A DNA stretch of 64,000 nucleotides from Streptomyces pseudovenezuelae (GTDB lineage Bacteria > Actinomycetota > Actinomycetes > Streptomycetales > Streptomycetaceae). The stretch covers positions 616,682-680,681 of the forward strand of contig NZ_KQ948146.1 of assembly GCF_001513955.1 (NCBI RefSeq). Reading direction: 5' to 3'. A program made the position numbers and the translations under genes. The notes beneath the pieces are model-generated. The model saw only the letters and a program-made list of their open reading frames with translations. It did not search any database and was not told the origin of the DNA. This document shows positions 40,178-48,156 of this stretch, piece by piece; within the stretch, counting starts at the first letter, position 1; each line of letters starts with the position of its first letter.

Positions 40178-40951
40178 GTGCGAAAGATTCATGTCATCGG
40201 TATCGGCGCGGGCGACCCCGAGCAGCTCACCCTCCAGGCGGTCAGGGCGCTGCGGAGCACGGACGTGTTCTTCGTCCTGGACAAGGGCGAGGTGAAGAGC
40301 GATCTCACGCAGCTGCGCCGGGACATGCTGGACGCACACATACCGGAGGGGTCCTACCGGGTGGTGGAGGCCCGGGACCCGGAGCGGGACCGCGGTGCGG
40401 GCGGCTCCGCCTACTCCCCCGCCGTCGGCGACTGGCGCAGCGCCCGCGCCGACATCTACGAGCGGCTGATCGCCGAGGAGCTGGGCGATCAGGAGAGCGG
40501 CGCGTTCCTGGTGTGGGGGGATCCGGCGCTGTACGACAGCACCCTCGGCATCCTGGAGGAGATCCTGGAGCGCGGCTCGGTGTCCTTCGAGTACGACGTC
40601 GTGCCCGGCATCAGCAGTGTGTCGGCGCTGGTGGCACGGCATCGCACCGGCCTGAACCGGGTCGCGCGGCCCGTGCAGATCACCACCGGGCGGCGCCTGG
40701 CCGAGGGGTTTCCGGAGGGTGTGGACGACGTGGTGGTGATGCTCGACGCCCACCAGGCGTTCCGGGCGTACGCCGACCAGGACATCGACATCTACTGGGG
40801 CGCCTACATCGGCACCCCGGACGAGATCCTCGCCTCCGGTCCGATCGCCGAGGCCGCGCCCCGGATCGAGCGGTTGCGGGCCGAGGCCAGGGAGCGCAAG
40901 GGCTGGATCATGGACACGTATCTGCTGCGCCGCCGTCCGCGGCAGCGGTAG
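40178..40951 (+). CDS. cobF: Precorrin-6A synthase (deacetylating), CobF
   Basis: 257 residues from GTG at 40178. A tetrapyrrole methylase: RKIHVIGIGAGDPEQLTLQAVRALRSTDVFFVLDKGEVKSDL at the N-terminus (SAM site GIGAGDP), FLVWGDPALYDSTLGILEEIL and YDVVPGISSVSALVARH. The specific pattern 'FFVLDKGEVKSDLTQLRRDML' and the C-terminal ERKGWIMDTYLL match CobF rather than other Cob/Cbi methylases. It methylates precorrin-5 at C1 with loss of the acetyl unit in the aerobic cobalamin path. No strong ribosome site. cobK lies 450 bp further on the opposite strand. Confidence 0.92.
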   Translation: MRKIHVIGIGAGDPEQLTLQAVRALRSTDVFFVLDKGEVKSDLTQLRRDMLDAHIPEGSYRVVEARDPERDRGAGGSAYSPAVGDWRSARADIYERLIAEELGDQESGAFLVWGDPALYDSTLGILEEILERGSVSFEYDVVPGISSVSALVARHRTGLNRVARPVQITTGRRLAEGFPEGVDDVVVMLDAHQAFRAYADQDIDIYWGAYIGTPDEILASGPIAEAAPRIERLRAEARERKGWIMDTYLLRRRPRQR

Positions 40952-40991
40952 GCACCGGGAGGGCGGCGGGCACCCGGGCGGACCGCCCCGC

Positions 40992-41366
40992 ATGCACGGA
41001 TGGTCCAGCGAGGTGGAACTGCACACCCGGGTGGTCGGCCATGCCGGCCTCGGCATGATCGCCGCGCGCCGCCGGCTGCCGCCCCAGGTGCTGCTGCCGG
41101 TCTTCGACCGCATGGTCGACGAAGGCTTCCTGACCCGCGACGGCCATCTCCTCTCGCACACCCGGGCGGGTGCGCGAGAGGCCCGGGTCATCGGCGAGGC
41201 GTGGGGCTCCTGGCTGGCGGAGCGGGTCCAGCAGGACCTCGGCCGCCCGTCGGACGCGGATCTGCGGGCCGCGGTGGACACGATCGCCAAGCGCCTCCTG
41301 GTGGAGGACCTCAACAGCGGACTGCCGCAGCGGACACGGGAGTTGACGGGCAGCGCGGCCGCCTGA
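40992..41366 (+). CDS. Small hypothetical protein, winged-helix-like
   Basis: 124 residues, not recognised. HTRVVGHAGLGMIAARRRLPPQVLLPVFDRMVDEGFLTRDGHLLSHTRAGAREARVIGEAW looks like a winged helix (helix, turn, helix, then a beta-wing with 'FLTRDGHLLSHT'), followed by a long amphipathic C-terminal helix region. It has the third-position GC bias of a real gene and sits 40 bp after cobF on the same strand. A ribosome site is not clear and the N-terminus is uncertain. It could be a small regulator or a remnant of a larger protein. Confidence 0.5.
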   Translation: MHGWSSEVELHTRVVGHAGLGMIAARRRLPPQVLLPVFDRMVDEGFLTRDGHLLSHTRAGAREARVIGEAWGSWLAERVQQDLGRPSDADLRAAVDTIAKRLLVEDLNSGLPQRTRELTGSAAA

Positions 41367-41398
41367 AAAGCGGGGCCGTGGTCCGCGTGCGGGCTCCG

Positions 41399-42145
41399 TC
41401 ATCGCGGGGTGAGGTCGAGCCACCTCTGTACTCCCGCCACGTCCGGCACCGCCGTCACCCCGTCCGGGAGGGCCGGTCGGCGTACGACCACCACGGGCAG
41501 GGCCAGCTCGCGGGCGGCCGTGAGTTTGGCGGACGTGGCCGCTGCCCCGCTGTCCTTGGTGACCAGGACGTCGATGCGGTGCTCGTGGAGGAGCGCCGAC
41601 TCGTCGGCCACCGTGAACGGGCCGCGGGCCAGGAGGACTTCGGTGTGCGGGGGCAGGGGCGGCTCGGGCAGCTCCACCGACCGTACGACGAAGTGCAGTG
41701 CGGTGAGAGGGGCGAAGGCGGCGAGCTCCATGCGGCCGGTGGTCAGGAACACCCGCCGGCCGAGGCCCGGCAGCAACCGGGCGGCCTCGTCGAGGGAGTC
41801 GACCGGATGCCAGCGGTCCCCCGGTCCGGGCCGCCAGCCCGGGCGGCGCAGCACCACCGAGGGCACACCGGTCGCCGCGGCCGCCCGGGCCGCGTGGGCG
41901 GTGATCGCGCGGGCGAAGGGATGCGTGGCGTCGACCAGTGCGTCGACCTGCTCCTCCCGCAGCCAGTCGGCCAGCCCCTCCGCCCCGCCGAACCCTCCGA
42001 CCCGGACCTCCCCCGCCACCGCGCCCGGCCGGGTCACCCGCCCCGCGAGGGAGGTGGTGACGCGCCACCCCGGCCGCGACGCGAGCGCGGCGGCCAGTTC
42101 GCGGGCCTCGGTGGTGCCGCCGAGGATGAGGATGTGCGGGGACAT
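41399..42145 (-). CDS. cobK: Precorrin-6A reductase, CobK/CbiJ
   Basis: 248 residues. N-terminal NADPH site SPHILILGGTTEARELAAALA, then LADWLREEQVDALVDATHPFARAITAHAARAAAATGVPSVVLRRPGW, RRVFLTTGRMELAAFAPL, and VLVTKDSGAAATSAKLTAARELALPVVVVRRP. These are all hallmarks of CobK/CbiJ; the DATHPFA and TKDSGG-like segments bind the substrate. It reduces precorrin-6A to precorrin-6B, the step directly after CobF. It is convergent with the cobF side, so the two are not in one operon. Confidence 0.94.
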   Translation of the reverse strand: MSPHILILGGTTEARELAAALASRPGWRVTTSLAGRVTRPGAVAGEVRVGGFGGAEGLADWLREEQVDALVDATHPFARAITAHAARAAAATGVPSVVLRRPGWRPGPGDRWHPVDSLDEAARLLPGLGRRVFLTTGRMELAAFAPLTALHFVVRSVELPEPPLPPHTEVLLARGPFTVADESALLHEHRIDVLVTKDSGAAATSAKLTAARELALPVVVVRRPALPDGVTAVPDVAGVQRWLDLTPR

Positions 42146-42284
42146 GGCGGGAAGCGTACGAGGTCCCAGGCGCGAGACGGCACGGCGGGTGGGCGACTGC
42201 GGCCGACGGCCGCGCTCCTCCTGGCAGGGCGTCCTTGGCGCGCGGCAACGGGCGTTCCCACCCGTTCCTGGTTAGGGTCCGGGC

Positions 42285-43079
42285 ATGGCATCCGTGCGCG
42301 CGGTCCTGATCGACATCGACGGAGTTCTCACCGTGTCGTGGGAGCCGCTGCCGGGGGCGGTGGCGGCGGTGCGGGAGCTCCGGGAGGCCGGTCTCGGCGT
42401 GGCGCTGGTGACGAACACGACCTCGCGGACCCGGGCGTCGATCGCCTCGGTGCTCGCGGGGGCGGGGTTTTCCGTGCAGGCGCAGGACATTCTCACCGCG
42501 CCCGCGGCCACCGCCTCATATCTGGCCGAGCACTGCCCCGGCGCCCGCTGCACGCTGCTGAACAGCGGGGACATCGCCGAGGATCTCGCGGACGTCACGC
42601 TGGTCGGCGGCGAGGCCGAGGAGGTCGATGTGGTCGTCCTCGGTGGCGCGGGACCCGAGTTCGGTTACCCGGCGCTCAACCAGGCCTTCGGGCACCTGCA
42701 GCGCGGGGCCCGGCTGGTGGCGATGCACCGCAATCTGTACTGGCGTACCGCCGACGGGCTCCAGCTCGACGCCGGGGCCTTCCTGGCCGGTCTGGAGCAG
42801 GCCGCCCGGACCGAGGCCGAGGTCACCGGCAAGCCGTCGCCCGCGTTCTTCGAGGCGGCGCTCGCCCGGCTCGGGGTCGGGGCGGACCAGGCACTGATGG
42901 TGGGCGACGACATCGAGTCGGACGTACTGGCCGCCCAGCGCGCCGGGCTCACCGGGGTGCTCGTGAGGACCGGGAAGTACCTCCCGGAGACCCACCGCTC
43001 GGCGAGCGGCAGGCCCGACCACGTGATCGACTCCATCGCGGACCTGCCGGCGCTGCTCGGCGCGTCAGCGCAGCAGTAG
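42285..43079 (+). CDS. HAD-IIA family hydrolase (NagD/p-nitrophenylphosphatase-like)
   Basis: 264 residues. HAD motif I VLIDIDGVLTVSWEPLPG (nucleophile Asp and acid Asp), motif II VTNTTSR, motif III Lys in TGKPSPAFFEAAL, motif IV MVGDDIESDVLAAQRAGLTGVLVRTGKY. The C2 cap between motifs II and III is that of class IIA. It dephosphorylates a small phosphorylated metabolite in the cytoplasm. TAGGGT (42273-42278) ends six bases before ATG and no Shine-Dalgarno is present, suggesting a leaderless message. Its end overlaps the convergent transporter gene by 15 bp. Confidence 0.9.
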   Translation: MASVRAVLIDIDGVLTVSWEPLPGAVAAVRELREAGLGVALVTNTTSRTRASIASVLAGAGFSVQAQDILTAPAATASYLAEHCPGARCTLLNSGDIAEDLADVTLVGGEAEEVDVVVLGGAGPEFGYPALNQAFGHLQRGARLVAMHRNLYWRTADGLQLDAGAFLAGLEQAARTEAEVTGKPSPAFFEAALARLGVGADQALMVGDDIESDVLAAQRAGLTGVLVRTGKYLPETHRSASGRPDHVIDSIADLPALLGASAQQ

Positions 43080-43838
43080 CTGTACGCCGCCCACGACCGT
43101 CGCCGCGATCACGAGCTGTTCGAAGAGCCGCTGGTTGATCCGGTGCACCGCCCATTTGCCGAGGAACGCCCCGGGCACCACGAACGCCACGAGGGCGAGG
43201 TCGAGCAGCAGCGAGCGGCCGTCGATCAGGCCGAGGCCGACGCTGAAGGGCACCTTGGAGACGTTGACGATCAGGAAGAAGAACGCCGAGGTGCCGAGGA
43301 AACCGAGCTTGCGGAAGCCAGCCGACAGCAGGTACATCGACATCACCGGGCCGCCGGCGTTGGCGACCATGGTGGTGAAGCCGCCGAGCACACCGTAGGA
43401 GCGGGCCTTGATCCGGCCGGTTCGGGTGGCGACCGAGTCGGGTTCCTCCTCGGTGTCGGCCGTGCGGCGGCGCCACACCGTCACCGCGGCCATGAAGAGG
43501 AGGATCGCGCCGATCGAGGTGCGGACGATCCCGTCGTCCGCCCACTGCAGGAACAGCGTGCCGGCGACCACGCCGACCGCGACCGCGGGGAACAGGCGCC
43601 AGAGGGTGGGCCAGTGGGCGTGCCGTCGGTAGGTGAGCACCGCGAGCAGGTCCCCGGCGATCAGGATCGGCAGCAGCGCGCCGGTGGAGGCGCGGGCGGG
43701 CAGCACCGCGGCGAAGATCGCGAGGCTGACCGTGTTGGCCCCGCTGACGGCCGTCTTGGAGAAGCCGACGAGCAGGGCCGCGGCGGCGAGCGCGGCGAAC
43801 TCCCAGCCGGAAATGTGCCAGAGCGTCATCGTGTCCAT
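43065..43838 (-). CDS. TauE/SafE-family sulfite or organic-anion exporter
   Basis: 257 residues with about 7-8 membrane spans. Family signature: FAALAAAALLVGFSKTAVSGANTVSLAIFAAVLPARASTGALLPILIAGDLLAVLTYRRHA and, in the second repeat, GVLGGFTTMVANAGGPVMSMYLLSAGFRKLGFLGTSAFFFLIVN. These two related halves form the TauE/SafE fold. Substrates in the family include sulfite, sulfoacetate and other anions; the specific one here is not known. The promoter at 43849-43878 gives only a very short leader before ATG 43838. Confidence 0.9.
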   Translation of the reverse strand: MDTMTLWHISGWEFAALAAAALLVGFSKTAVSGANTVSLAIFAAVLPARASTGALLPILIAGDLLAVLTYRRHAHWPTLWRLFPAVAVGVVAGTLFLQWADDGIVRTSIGAILLFMAAVTVWRRRTADTEEEPDSVATRTGRIKARSYGVLGGFTTMVANAGGPVMSMYLLSAGFRKLGFLGTSAFFFLIVNVSKVPFSVGLGLIDGRSLLLDLALVAFVVPGAFLGKWAVHRINQRLFEQLVIAATVVGGVQLLLR

Positions 43839-43848
43839 GCGGAGACCG

Positions 43849-43878
43849 ATGCTAGGTGGAGGTAAGAGATCTTGTCAG
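43849..43878 (-). promoter_or_regulatory. Sigma70-type promoter of the TauE/SafE gene
   Basis: On the minus strand: -35 CTGACA (43878-43873), 18-bp spacer, -10 TAGCAT (43854-43849). The expected start of transcription is about four bases before the ATG at 43838, so the message is nearly leaderless and no ribosome site is seen. Confidence 0.55.
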
Positions 43879-44022
43879 TGCCGTCTCGCCGAGTGGTCCT
43901 GTTGGAGTCGTCGGACTCGGCCCCCTCGTGACTCCCGGCCGTCGTCATCGAGGGACGGAGCGGCTTTAATCGACACCGCATCGACACCGCGAGTTTCGGA
44001 CTGCGACGCAGCGGGAGCAGAC

Positions 44023-44823
44023 ATGGCCGAGCACGTCCTCACCGGAAGCAACGGCCCTCTCGCCGTGCGCGAGTGGCCGCACGACCACCCCCGGTACCTG
44101 GCCCTCGTGGTGCACGGATACGGGGAGCACGTCGGCCGGTACGAAGAACTCGCCGGGGTCCTCGTGGCGCACGGAGCGGCCGTCTTCGGGCCCGATCACG
44201 CCGGGCACGGGAAGTCCGCCGGGGAACGGGTCCTGATCGAGGACTTCGAGGACGTGGTCACGGACGTGCACGCGGTGGCGGCCCTGGCGCGGAGCGTCCA
44301 CCCCGGTGTCCCCCTCGTCATGGTCGGGCACTCCATGGGCGGTCTGATCGCCGCCCGCTTCGCCCAGCGGTACGGCACCGAGCTCGCCGCGCTCGTGCTG
44401 TCGGGTCCGGTGATCGGCGCCTGGGAGCTGCCCGGGGCGCTGCTCGCCCTCGACGAGATCCCGGACACGCCCGTCAGCCCGGCCTCCCTCTCCCGTGACC
44501 CGGCGGTGGGCGCCGCCTACCGGGCGGACCCCCTCGTCTGGCACGGCCCGATGAAGCGCCCGACGGTGGAGGCGTTCGCCCGCACCCTGGAGACCGTGTC
44601 GGGGGGCGGTGACGTCGGCCCGCTCCCGCTGCTGTGGCTGCACGGCGACGACGACCGGCTGGTACCTCTCGGAGGGAGCCGCGTCGGCATCGAGGGGATC
44701 AGGGGCGGAACGTTCACCGAGCGGATCTACTCCGGAGCCCGGCACGAGGTGTTCCACGAGACGAACAAGGCGGCCGTCTTCGCAGACGTGACGGACTTCC
44801 TCGACGAGGTGCTCACAGGCTGA
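44023..44823 (+). CDS. Alpha/beta hydrolase, monoacylglycerol-lipase-like
   Basis: 266 residues. Oxyanion/HG region ALVVHGYGEHVGRYEELAGVLVAHGAAVFGPDHAGHGKSAG, nucleophile elbow GHSMGG, acidic residue in LWLHGDDDRLVPLGGS and His in YSGARHEVFHE. This layout matches the bacterial monoacylglycerol lipase/lysophospholipase group (Hydrolase_4). It has no signal peptide, so it acts on intracellular or membrane lipids. ATG at 44023 follows GGGAGCAG. The WhiB gene starts 45 bp after its stop, possibly in one transcript. Confidence 0.88.
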   Translation: MAEHVLTGSNGPLAVREWPHDHPRYLALVVHGYGEHVGRYEELAGVLVAHGAAVFGPDHAGHGKSAGERVLIEDFEDVVTDVHAVAALARSVHPGVPLVMVGHSMGGLIAARFAQRYGTELAALVLSGPVIGAWELPGALLALDEIPDTPVSPASLSRDPAVGAAYRADPLVWHGPMKRPTVEAFARTLETVSGGGDVGPLPLLWLHGDDDRLVPLGGSRVGIEGIRGGTFTERIYSGARHEVFHETNKAAVFADVTDFLDEVLTG

Positions 44824-44867
44824 GACACCACAGTTTGCACGAGTACGCCCGGGGCACCCGCGCCCCC

Positions 44868-45125
44868 ATGGAGTGGTTGCGTCGAGCGGCCTGCGTGGGA
44901 GAGGACCCCGAGCTGTTCTTCCCCGTGGGCACGCAAGGACCCGCGCTGCGGGACACCGCGGCGGCGAAGCGCGTCTGCGCCCGCTGCCCGGTCGCCCCCG
45001 AGTGCCTCGATCTGGCGCTCAGCGGTGGGCAGACCTCGGGCGTGTGGGGCGGGACCTGCGAACAGGAACGCGACGAACAGCTCCGTACGGGCATTGACCA
45101 TGCCAGAAGGAGGAGCACGGTATGA
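44868..45125 (+). CDS. WhiB-family iron-sulfur transcription factor
   Basis: 85 residues. Starts MEWLRRAACVGEDPELFFPVG; the four cluster cysteines are in AACVGED, KRVCARCPVAPEC (C-x2-C and C-x5-C spacing), and the turn SGVWGGTCEQER matches the G[VI]WGG motif, followed by a basic tail. WhiB-like proteins bind a [4Fe-4S] cluster and act with sigma factors in development or redox response. No clear ribosome site precedes ATG 44868. Its stop overlaps the ATG of the Dps gene (ATGA), so the two are translationally linked. Confidence 0.9.
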   Translation: MEWLRRAACVGEDPELFFPVGTQGPALRDTAAAKRVCARCPVAPECLDLALSGGQTSGVWGGTCEQERDEQLRTGIDHARRRSTV

Positions 45126-45601
45126 CTGTGGTCAGGAGCACCCTGTCCGACTCGGCCCGCGAGACGGCCGGGGAGGCCCTGCAGAACACCCTGGTGGATC
45201 TGATCGGTCTGTCGTTGATCGGAAAGCAGGCGCACTGGAACATCGTGGGCCCGCGTTTCCGGTCCATCCACCTGCAGCTGGACGAGGTGGTGACGACGGC
45301 CCGCTCGTTCTCCGACACGGTGGCGGAGCGCGCCGCGGCCCTGGGTGTGCCGCCGGACGGCCGGCCCGAGTCGATCGCCGCCGCGTACACGCTGCCCGGC
45401 TCGAAGGGCGGCTGGATCCGCGACGACGAGGTCGTCCGGCTGATCGTGGAGACGCTGGAGGCGGCCATCGGCCGACTGCGCGAGCGCATCGAGGCCACCG
45501 AGAAGGCCGACCCGGTCACGCAGGACCTGCTGATCGGCATCACCGCCGAGCTGGAGAAGCAGCGCTGGATGTTCGAGGCCGAGAACTGGCCCCGGGACTG
45601 A
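45122..45601 (+). CDS. Dps-family ferritin-like DNA-protection protein
   Basis: 159 residues, four-helix bundle. The ferroxidase region KQAHWNIVGPRFRSIHLQLDEVVTTARSFSDTVAERAAALG contains the His, Asp and Glu ligands of Dps inter-subunit sites; EKADPVTQDLLIGITAELEKQRWMFEAENW is the last helix. It forms a dodecamer that oxidises and stores iron and may coat DNA in stress. A strong GAAGGAGGAG lies before the ATG, within the end of the WhiB gene. The N-terminal tail is short, with few positive charges for DNA binding. Confidence 0.95.
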   Translation: MTVVRSTLSDSARETAGEALQNTLVDLIGLSLIGKQAHWNIVGPRFRSIHLQLDEVVTTARSFSDTVAERAAALGVPPDGRPESIAAAYTLPGSKGGWIRDDEVVRLIVETLEAAIGRLRERIEATEKADPVTQDLLIGITAELEKQRWMFEAENWPRD

Positions 45602-45634
45602 CCGTCCGCACACACCCACCGAAAGGCGCATGCG

Positions 45635-45967
45635 ATGACCGACGCTCTCGAACTCGACGCGTTGTGGGAGGACTTCCACCGCGCGGTGAACATGACCTCG
45701 CAGGAACTGGCCGCCTGGCTGCGGGTCAGCGAGGCCGACGAGTCCGCCGAGCCGCTGCCGGAACACGCGGGTGAGCCGACCGGGCAGCATGTCCTCGCGA
45801 TCCTCCAGAAGCGGCGCACGGACCTGACCGACGACGACCTCGAGGTGATGTACGAGGTCGTGGACACCGTCAGCGCGGAGGCCGGCGCGGAGAAGGAACA
45901 CGAGGCCGAGGAGACCCTGCGCAGGCATCGCCTGATGTCCGTCGGACACGATCCGCTGAGGCGATGA
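45635..45967 (+). CDS. DUF3140 domain protein
   Basis: 110 residues. LWEDFHRAVNMTSQELAAWLR and GQHVLAILQKRRTDLTDDDLEVMYEVVDTVSAE are the two conserved blocks of DUF3140, a small acidic helical actinobacterial family often found near DNA-related genes. No known activity. It follows dps by 33 bp and its stop overlaps the HhH gene (ATGA), so it belongs to the same transcript. Confidence 0.85.
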   Translation: MTDALELDALWEDFHRAVNMTSQELAAWLRVSEADESAEPLPEHAGEPTGQHVLAILQKRRTDLTDDDLEVMYEVVDTVSAEAGAEKEHEAEETLRRHRLMSVGHDPLRR

Positions 45968-46611
45968 CCAGGGCCGAGCGCGTCGTAGGGGAACTCGTCG
46001 GCGCGCACGGGCGGACCTACGCCGCGGAGGCGGGCATCACGCTGAAGGACACCCCGCAGCCCCTGTACCGGCTGCTGGTGCTGTCCCTTCTGCTCAGTGC
46101 CCGCATCCGCGGCTCCGTCGCGATCGCCACCGCGCGCGAACTGCACCGGGCGGGACTGCGCGACCCCGGCCGCATGGCCCGGGCCACCTGGCAGCAGCGG
46201 GTGGACGCGCTGGGCCGCGGCGGCTACCGGCGCTACGACGAACGCACGGCCACGCAACTCGGCCGGGGCGCCGAGCTGTTGACCGAGCGGTGGGGCGGCG
46301 ATCTGCGTCGGCTGCGCGCGGAGGCGGACGGCGACGTCGCCGAACTGCGGCGCCTGCTCCAGGAGTTCCCCGGCATCGGCCCGGCCGGCGCCGACATCTT
46401 CCTGCGCGAGGTGCAGGGCCTCTGGCCGGAGGTCGCGCCCTGGCTGGACGGCAGGACACTGGCCGGTGCCGAGCGGCTCGGCCTTCCGAAGGATCCCGAC
46501 CGGCTGATCGAGCTGGCCGGAGATGTCCGACCGGACGTTCTGGCCGCCGCGTTGGTGCGTGCGGCGATCGACGACGAGGTGGCCGAAGACAGCCTCCGTC
46601 GCGCCGGGTGA
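45964..46611 (+). CDS. Endonuclease III-like HhH-GPD DNA repair protein
   Basis: 215 residues. HhH motif LLQEFPGIGPAGADIFLREV; the catalytic Asp is in the expected place (APWLDGRTL, about 20 residues after the motif). The Lys of bifunctional glycosylase/lyase enzymes (GVGxKTA) is Ala here, and the C-terminal iron-sulfur Cys cluster of EndoIII is absent. This points to a monofunctional DNA glycosylase-like or non-canonical member. It is coupled to the DUF3140 gene and downstream of dps, in a DNA-protection context. Substrate lesion unknown. Confidence 0.82.
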   Translation: MTRAERVVGELVGAHGRTYAAEAGITLKDTPQPLYRLLVLSLLLSARIRGSVAIATARELHRAGLRDPGRMARATWQQRVDALGRGGYRRYDERTATQLGRGAELLTERWGGDLRRLRAEADGDVAELRRLLQEFPGIGPAGADIFLREVQGLWPEVAPWLDGRTLAGAERLGLPKDPDRLIELAGDVRPDVLAAALVRAAIDDEVAEDSLRRAG

Positions 46612-46655
46612 CATGGCACACTGCTCGCACATTCTGTCGAGCAGAGGAGCTTTGT

Positions 46656-47450
46656 GTGACCGGGACCGAGTCGGCCGGCCGGCGGATCGACACGAGCAGG
46701 CCGCATCCGGCCCGGGTGTACGACTGGTTCCTCGGCGGGAAGGACAACTACCCGGTCGACGAGGAGCTCGGACGGCAGATCACCGCGCAGGGGGACGCTC
46801 CCCGGCAGGCGCGTGCCAACCGCCGGTTCATGGAGCGGGCCACCCGGGTCGTCGTACGGGAGGCGGGAATCCGCCAGTTCCTCGACATCGGCTCCGGCAT
46901 CCCCACCGAGCCCAACCTCCACCAGATCGCCCAGTCCGCCGTACCGGACGCCCGGATCGTGTACGTCGACAACGACCCGATCGTGCTGGCCCACGCGGCG
47001 GCCCTGCTGCACGGCACCCCGGAGGGGGCGACGCACTACCTCCAGGCGGACGCCCGCGAGCCGCGGAGAATCCTCCAGGGCGCCTCCGCCGTCCTCGACT
47101 TCGAGCAGCCCGTCGCGCTGTCGCTGGTCGCGCTGCTGCACTTCATCTCTGACGAGGACGGCGCCCAGGAGCTGGTGGACACCCTGGTCGACGCGCTGGC
47201 ACCGGGCAGTTGTCTGGTGCTGTCGGCGATGACGGCGGACTTCGATCCGGAGCGGGTACGCGCGGGTATCGCGGCATACACGGCGAGCGGGGTCACCCTG
47301 GTGGCCCGCTCGCACGACGAGGTGAGCCGTCTCTTCAAGGGACTTGAGGTGCTGGAGCCGGGGATCGTGTCCCTGTCGCGGTGGCGTCCGGACGCACGCG
47401 AGGAGGGCGACGCCGTGTCGCTGTACGGGGCGGTCGGCATCAAGCGCTGA
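46656..47450 (+). CDS. SAM-dependent methyltransferase, DUF574/Methyltransf_19 family (copy 1)
   Basis: 264 residues from GTG 46656, with GAGGAG upstream. Family signature: RPHPARVYDWFLGGKDNYPVDEELGRQI, QFLDIGSGIPTEPNLHQIAQ, ARIVYVDNDPIVLAHAAALL, VALLHFISDEDGAQELVDTLVDALAPGSCLVLSAMTADF and LEPGIVSLSRWRPD. The family is abundant in Streptomyces and its substrates are largely unknown. A second member occurs at 60511, with about the same landmarks. It follows the WhiB-Dps-DUF3140-HhH set by 44 bp. Confidence 0.9.
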   Translation: MTGTESAGRRIDTSRPHPARVYDWFLGGKDNYPVDEELGRQITAQGDAPRQARANRRFMERATRVVVREAGIRQFLDIGSGIPTEPNLHQIAQSAVPDARIVYVDNDPIVLAHAAALLHGTPEGATHYLQADAREPRRILQGASAVLDFEQPVALSLVALLHFISDEDGAQELVDTLVDALAPGSCLVLSAMTADFDPERVRAGIAAYTASGVTLVARSHDEVSRLFKGLEVLEPGIVSLSRWRPDAREEGDAVSLYGAVGIKR

Positions 47451-47466
47451 GCCCGCCGACCGGATC

Positions 47467-48156
47467 TCACCCCAGCAGCCATCCGCCGTCCACGCTCAAC
47501 TCCACCGCGTTGACCGAGCCGTTGCGCAGCAGGAAGTCCACGGCGTCCACCACGTCCGCCACGGTCGCGAGCCGTCCGGTCGGGGTCCTGGCCCGCAGTC
47601 CCGCCAGGACCTCCTCCGGCTTGGCCCGCCAGTAGGGGCTGTCCCCCACCACCCCGGGATGGATCGCGTTGACCCGGACGGGAGCGAGTTCGACGGCGAG
47701 GGAGTGCATCAGCCCGGTCACCCCGGCGTTCACGGTCGCCACCGTCGTCGCTCCCGGGTAGGGCCGCTCCTTGGCCTGTCCGCCGAACAGCACGATGGCG
47801 CTGTCGTCGCGCAGTCGGCTCTGCAGCGCGTGCACGACGGCGGTGTAGCCGACCAGCTTGAGGGTGACGAGGTGGACGGCGGCGTCGATGTCGTACGCGC
47901 TCACCCGGTTCTCGTCGCGGGAGATGCCCGCGATCACCAGGTGGTCGACGGTTCCCACGTCGCTCAGCGCGTCGACGATCCCCTTCGGGCGCGCGAGGTC
48001 CAGGGCGAGCCCCCGGGCGCCGATCTCCTTGGCGGCGGTGTCGGTGCGGTGGGCGTCCCGTCCGGTGATCACCACCTCGTCGCCACGCCCGGCACGCACC
48101 CGGGCGAACTCCCTGCCGATGCCCGAGGTTCCCCCGATCACCACCACGCCGCTCAT
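47467..48156 (-). CDS. Atypical short-chain dehydrogenase/reductase lacking the Tyr-x3-Lys motif
   Basis: 229 residues. NAD(P) site VVVIGGTSGIGREFARVRAGRGDEVVITGRD and VDHLVIAGISRD (NAG-like) are present, and the C-terminus has IHPGVVGDSPYW and LSVDGGWLLG as in normal SDRs. The active-site helix, usually YxxxK, reads PGATTVATVNAGVTGLMHSLA, so neither Tyr nor Lys is in place. I have the impression that a related subgroup with TVNGGV exists in actinobacteria. It could be a non-oxidoreductase or use other residues. Last gene of the catabolic operon, coupled by ATGA overlap to the bicupin gene. Confidence 0.82.
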   Translation of the reverse strand: MSGVVVIGGTSGIGREFARVRAGRGDEVVITGRDAHRTDTAAKEIGARGLALDLARPKGIVDALSDVGTVDHLVIAGISRDENRVSAYDIDAAVHLVTLKLVGYTAVVHALQSRLRDDSAIVLFGGQAKERPYPGATTVATVNAGVTGLMHSLAVELAPVRVNAIHPGVVGDSPYWRAKPEEVLAGLRARTPTGRLATVADVVDAVDFLLRNGSVNAVELSVDGGWLLG

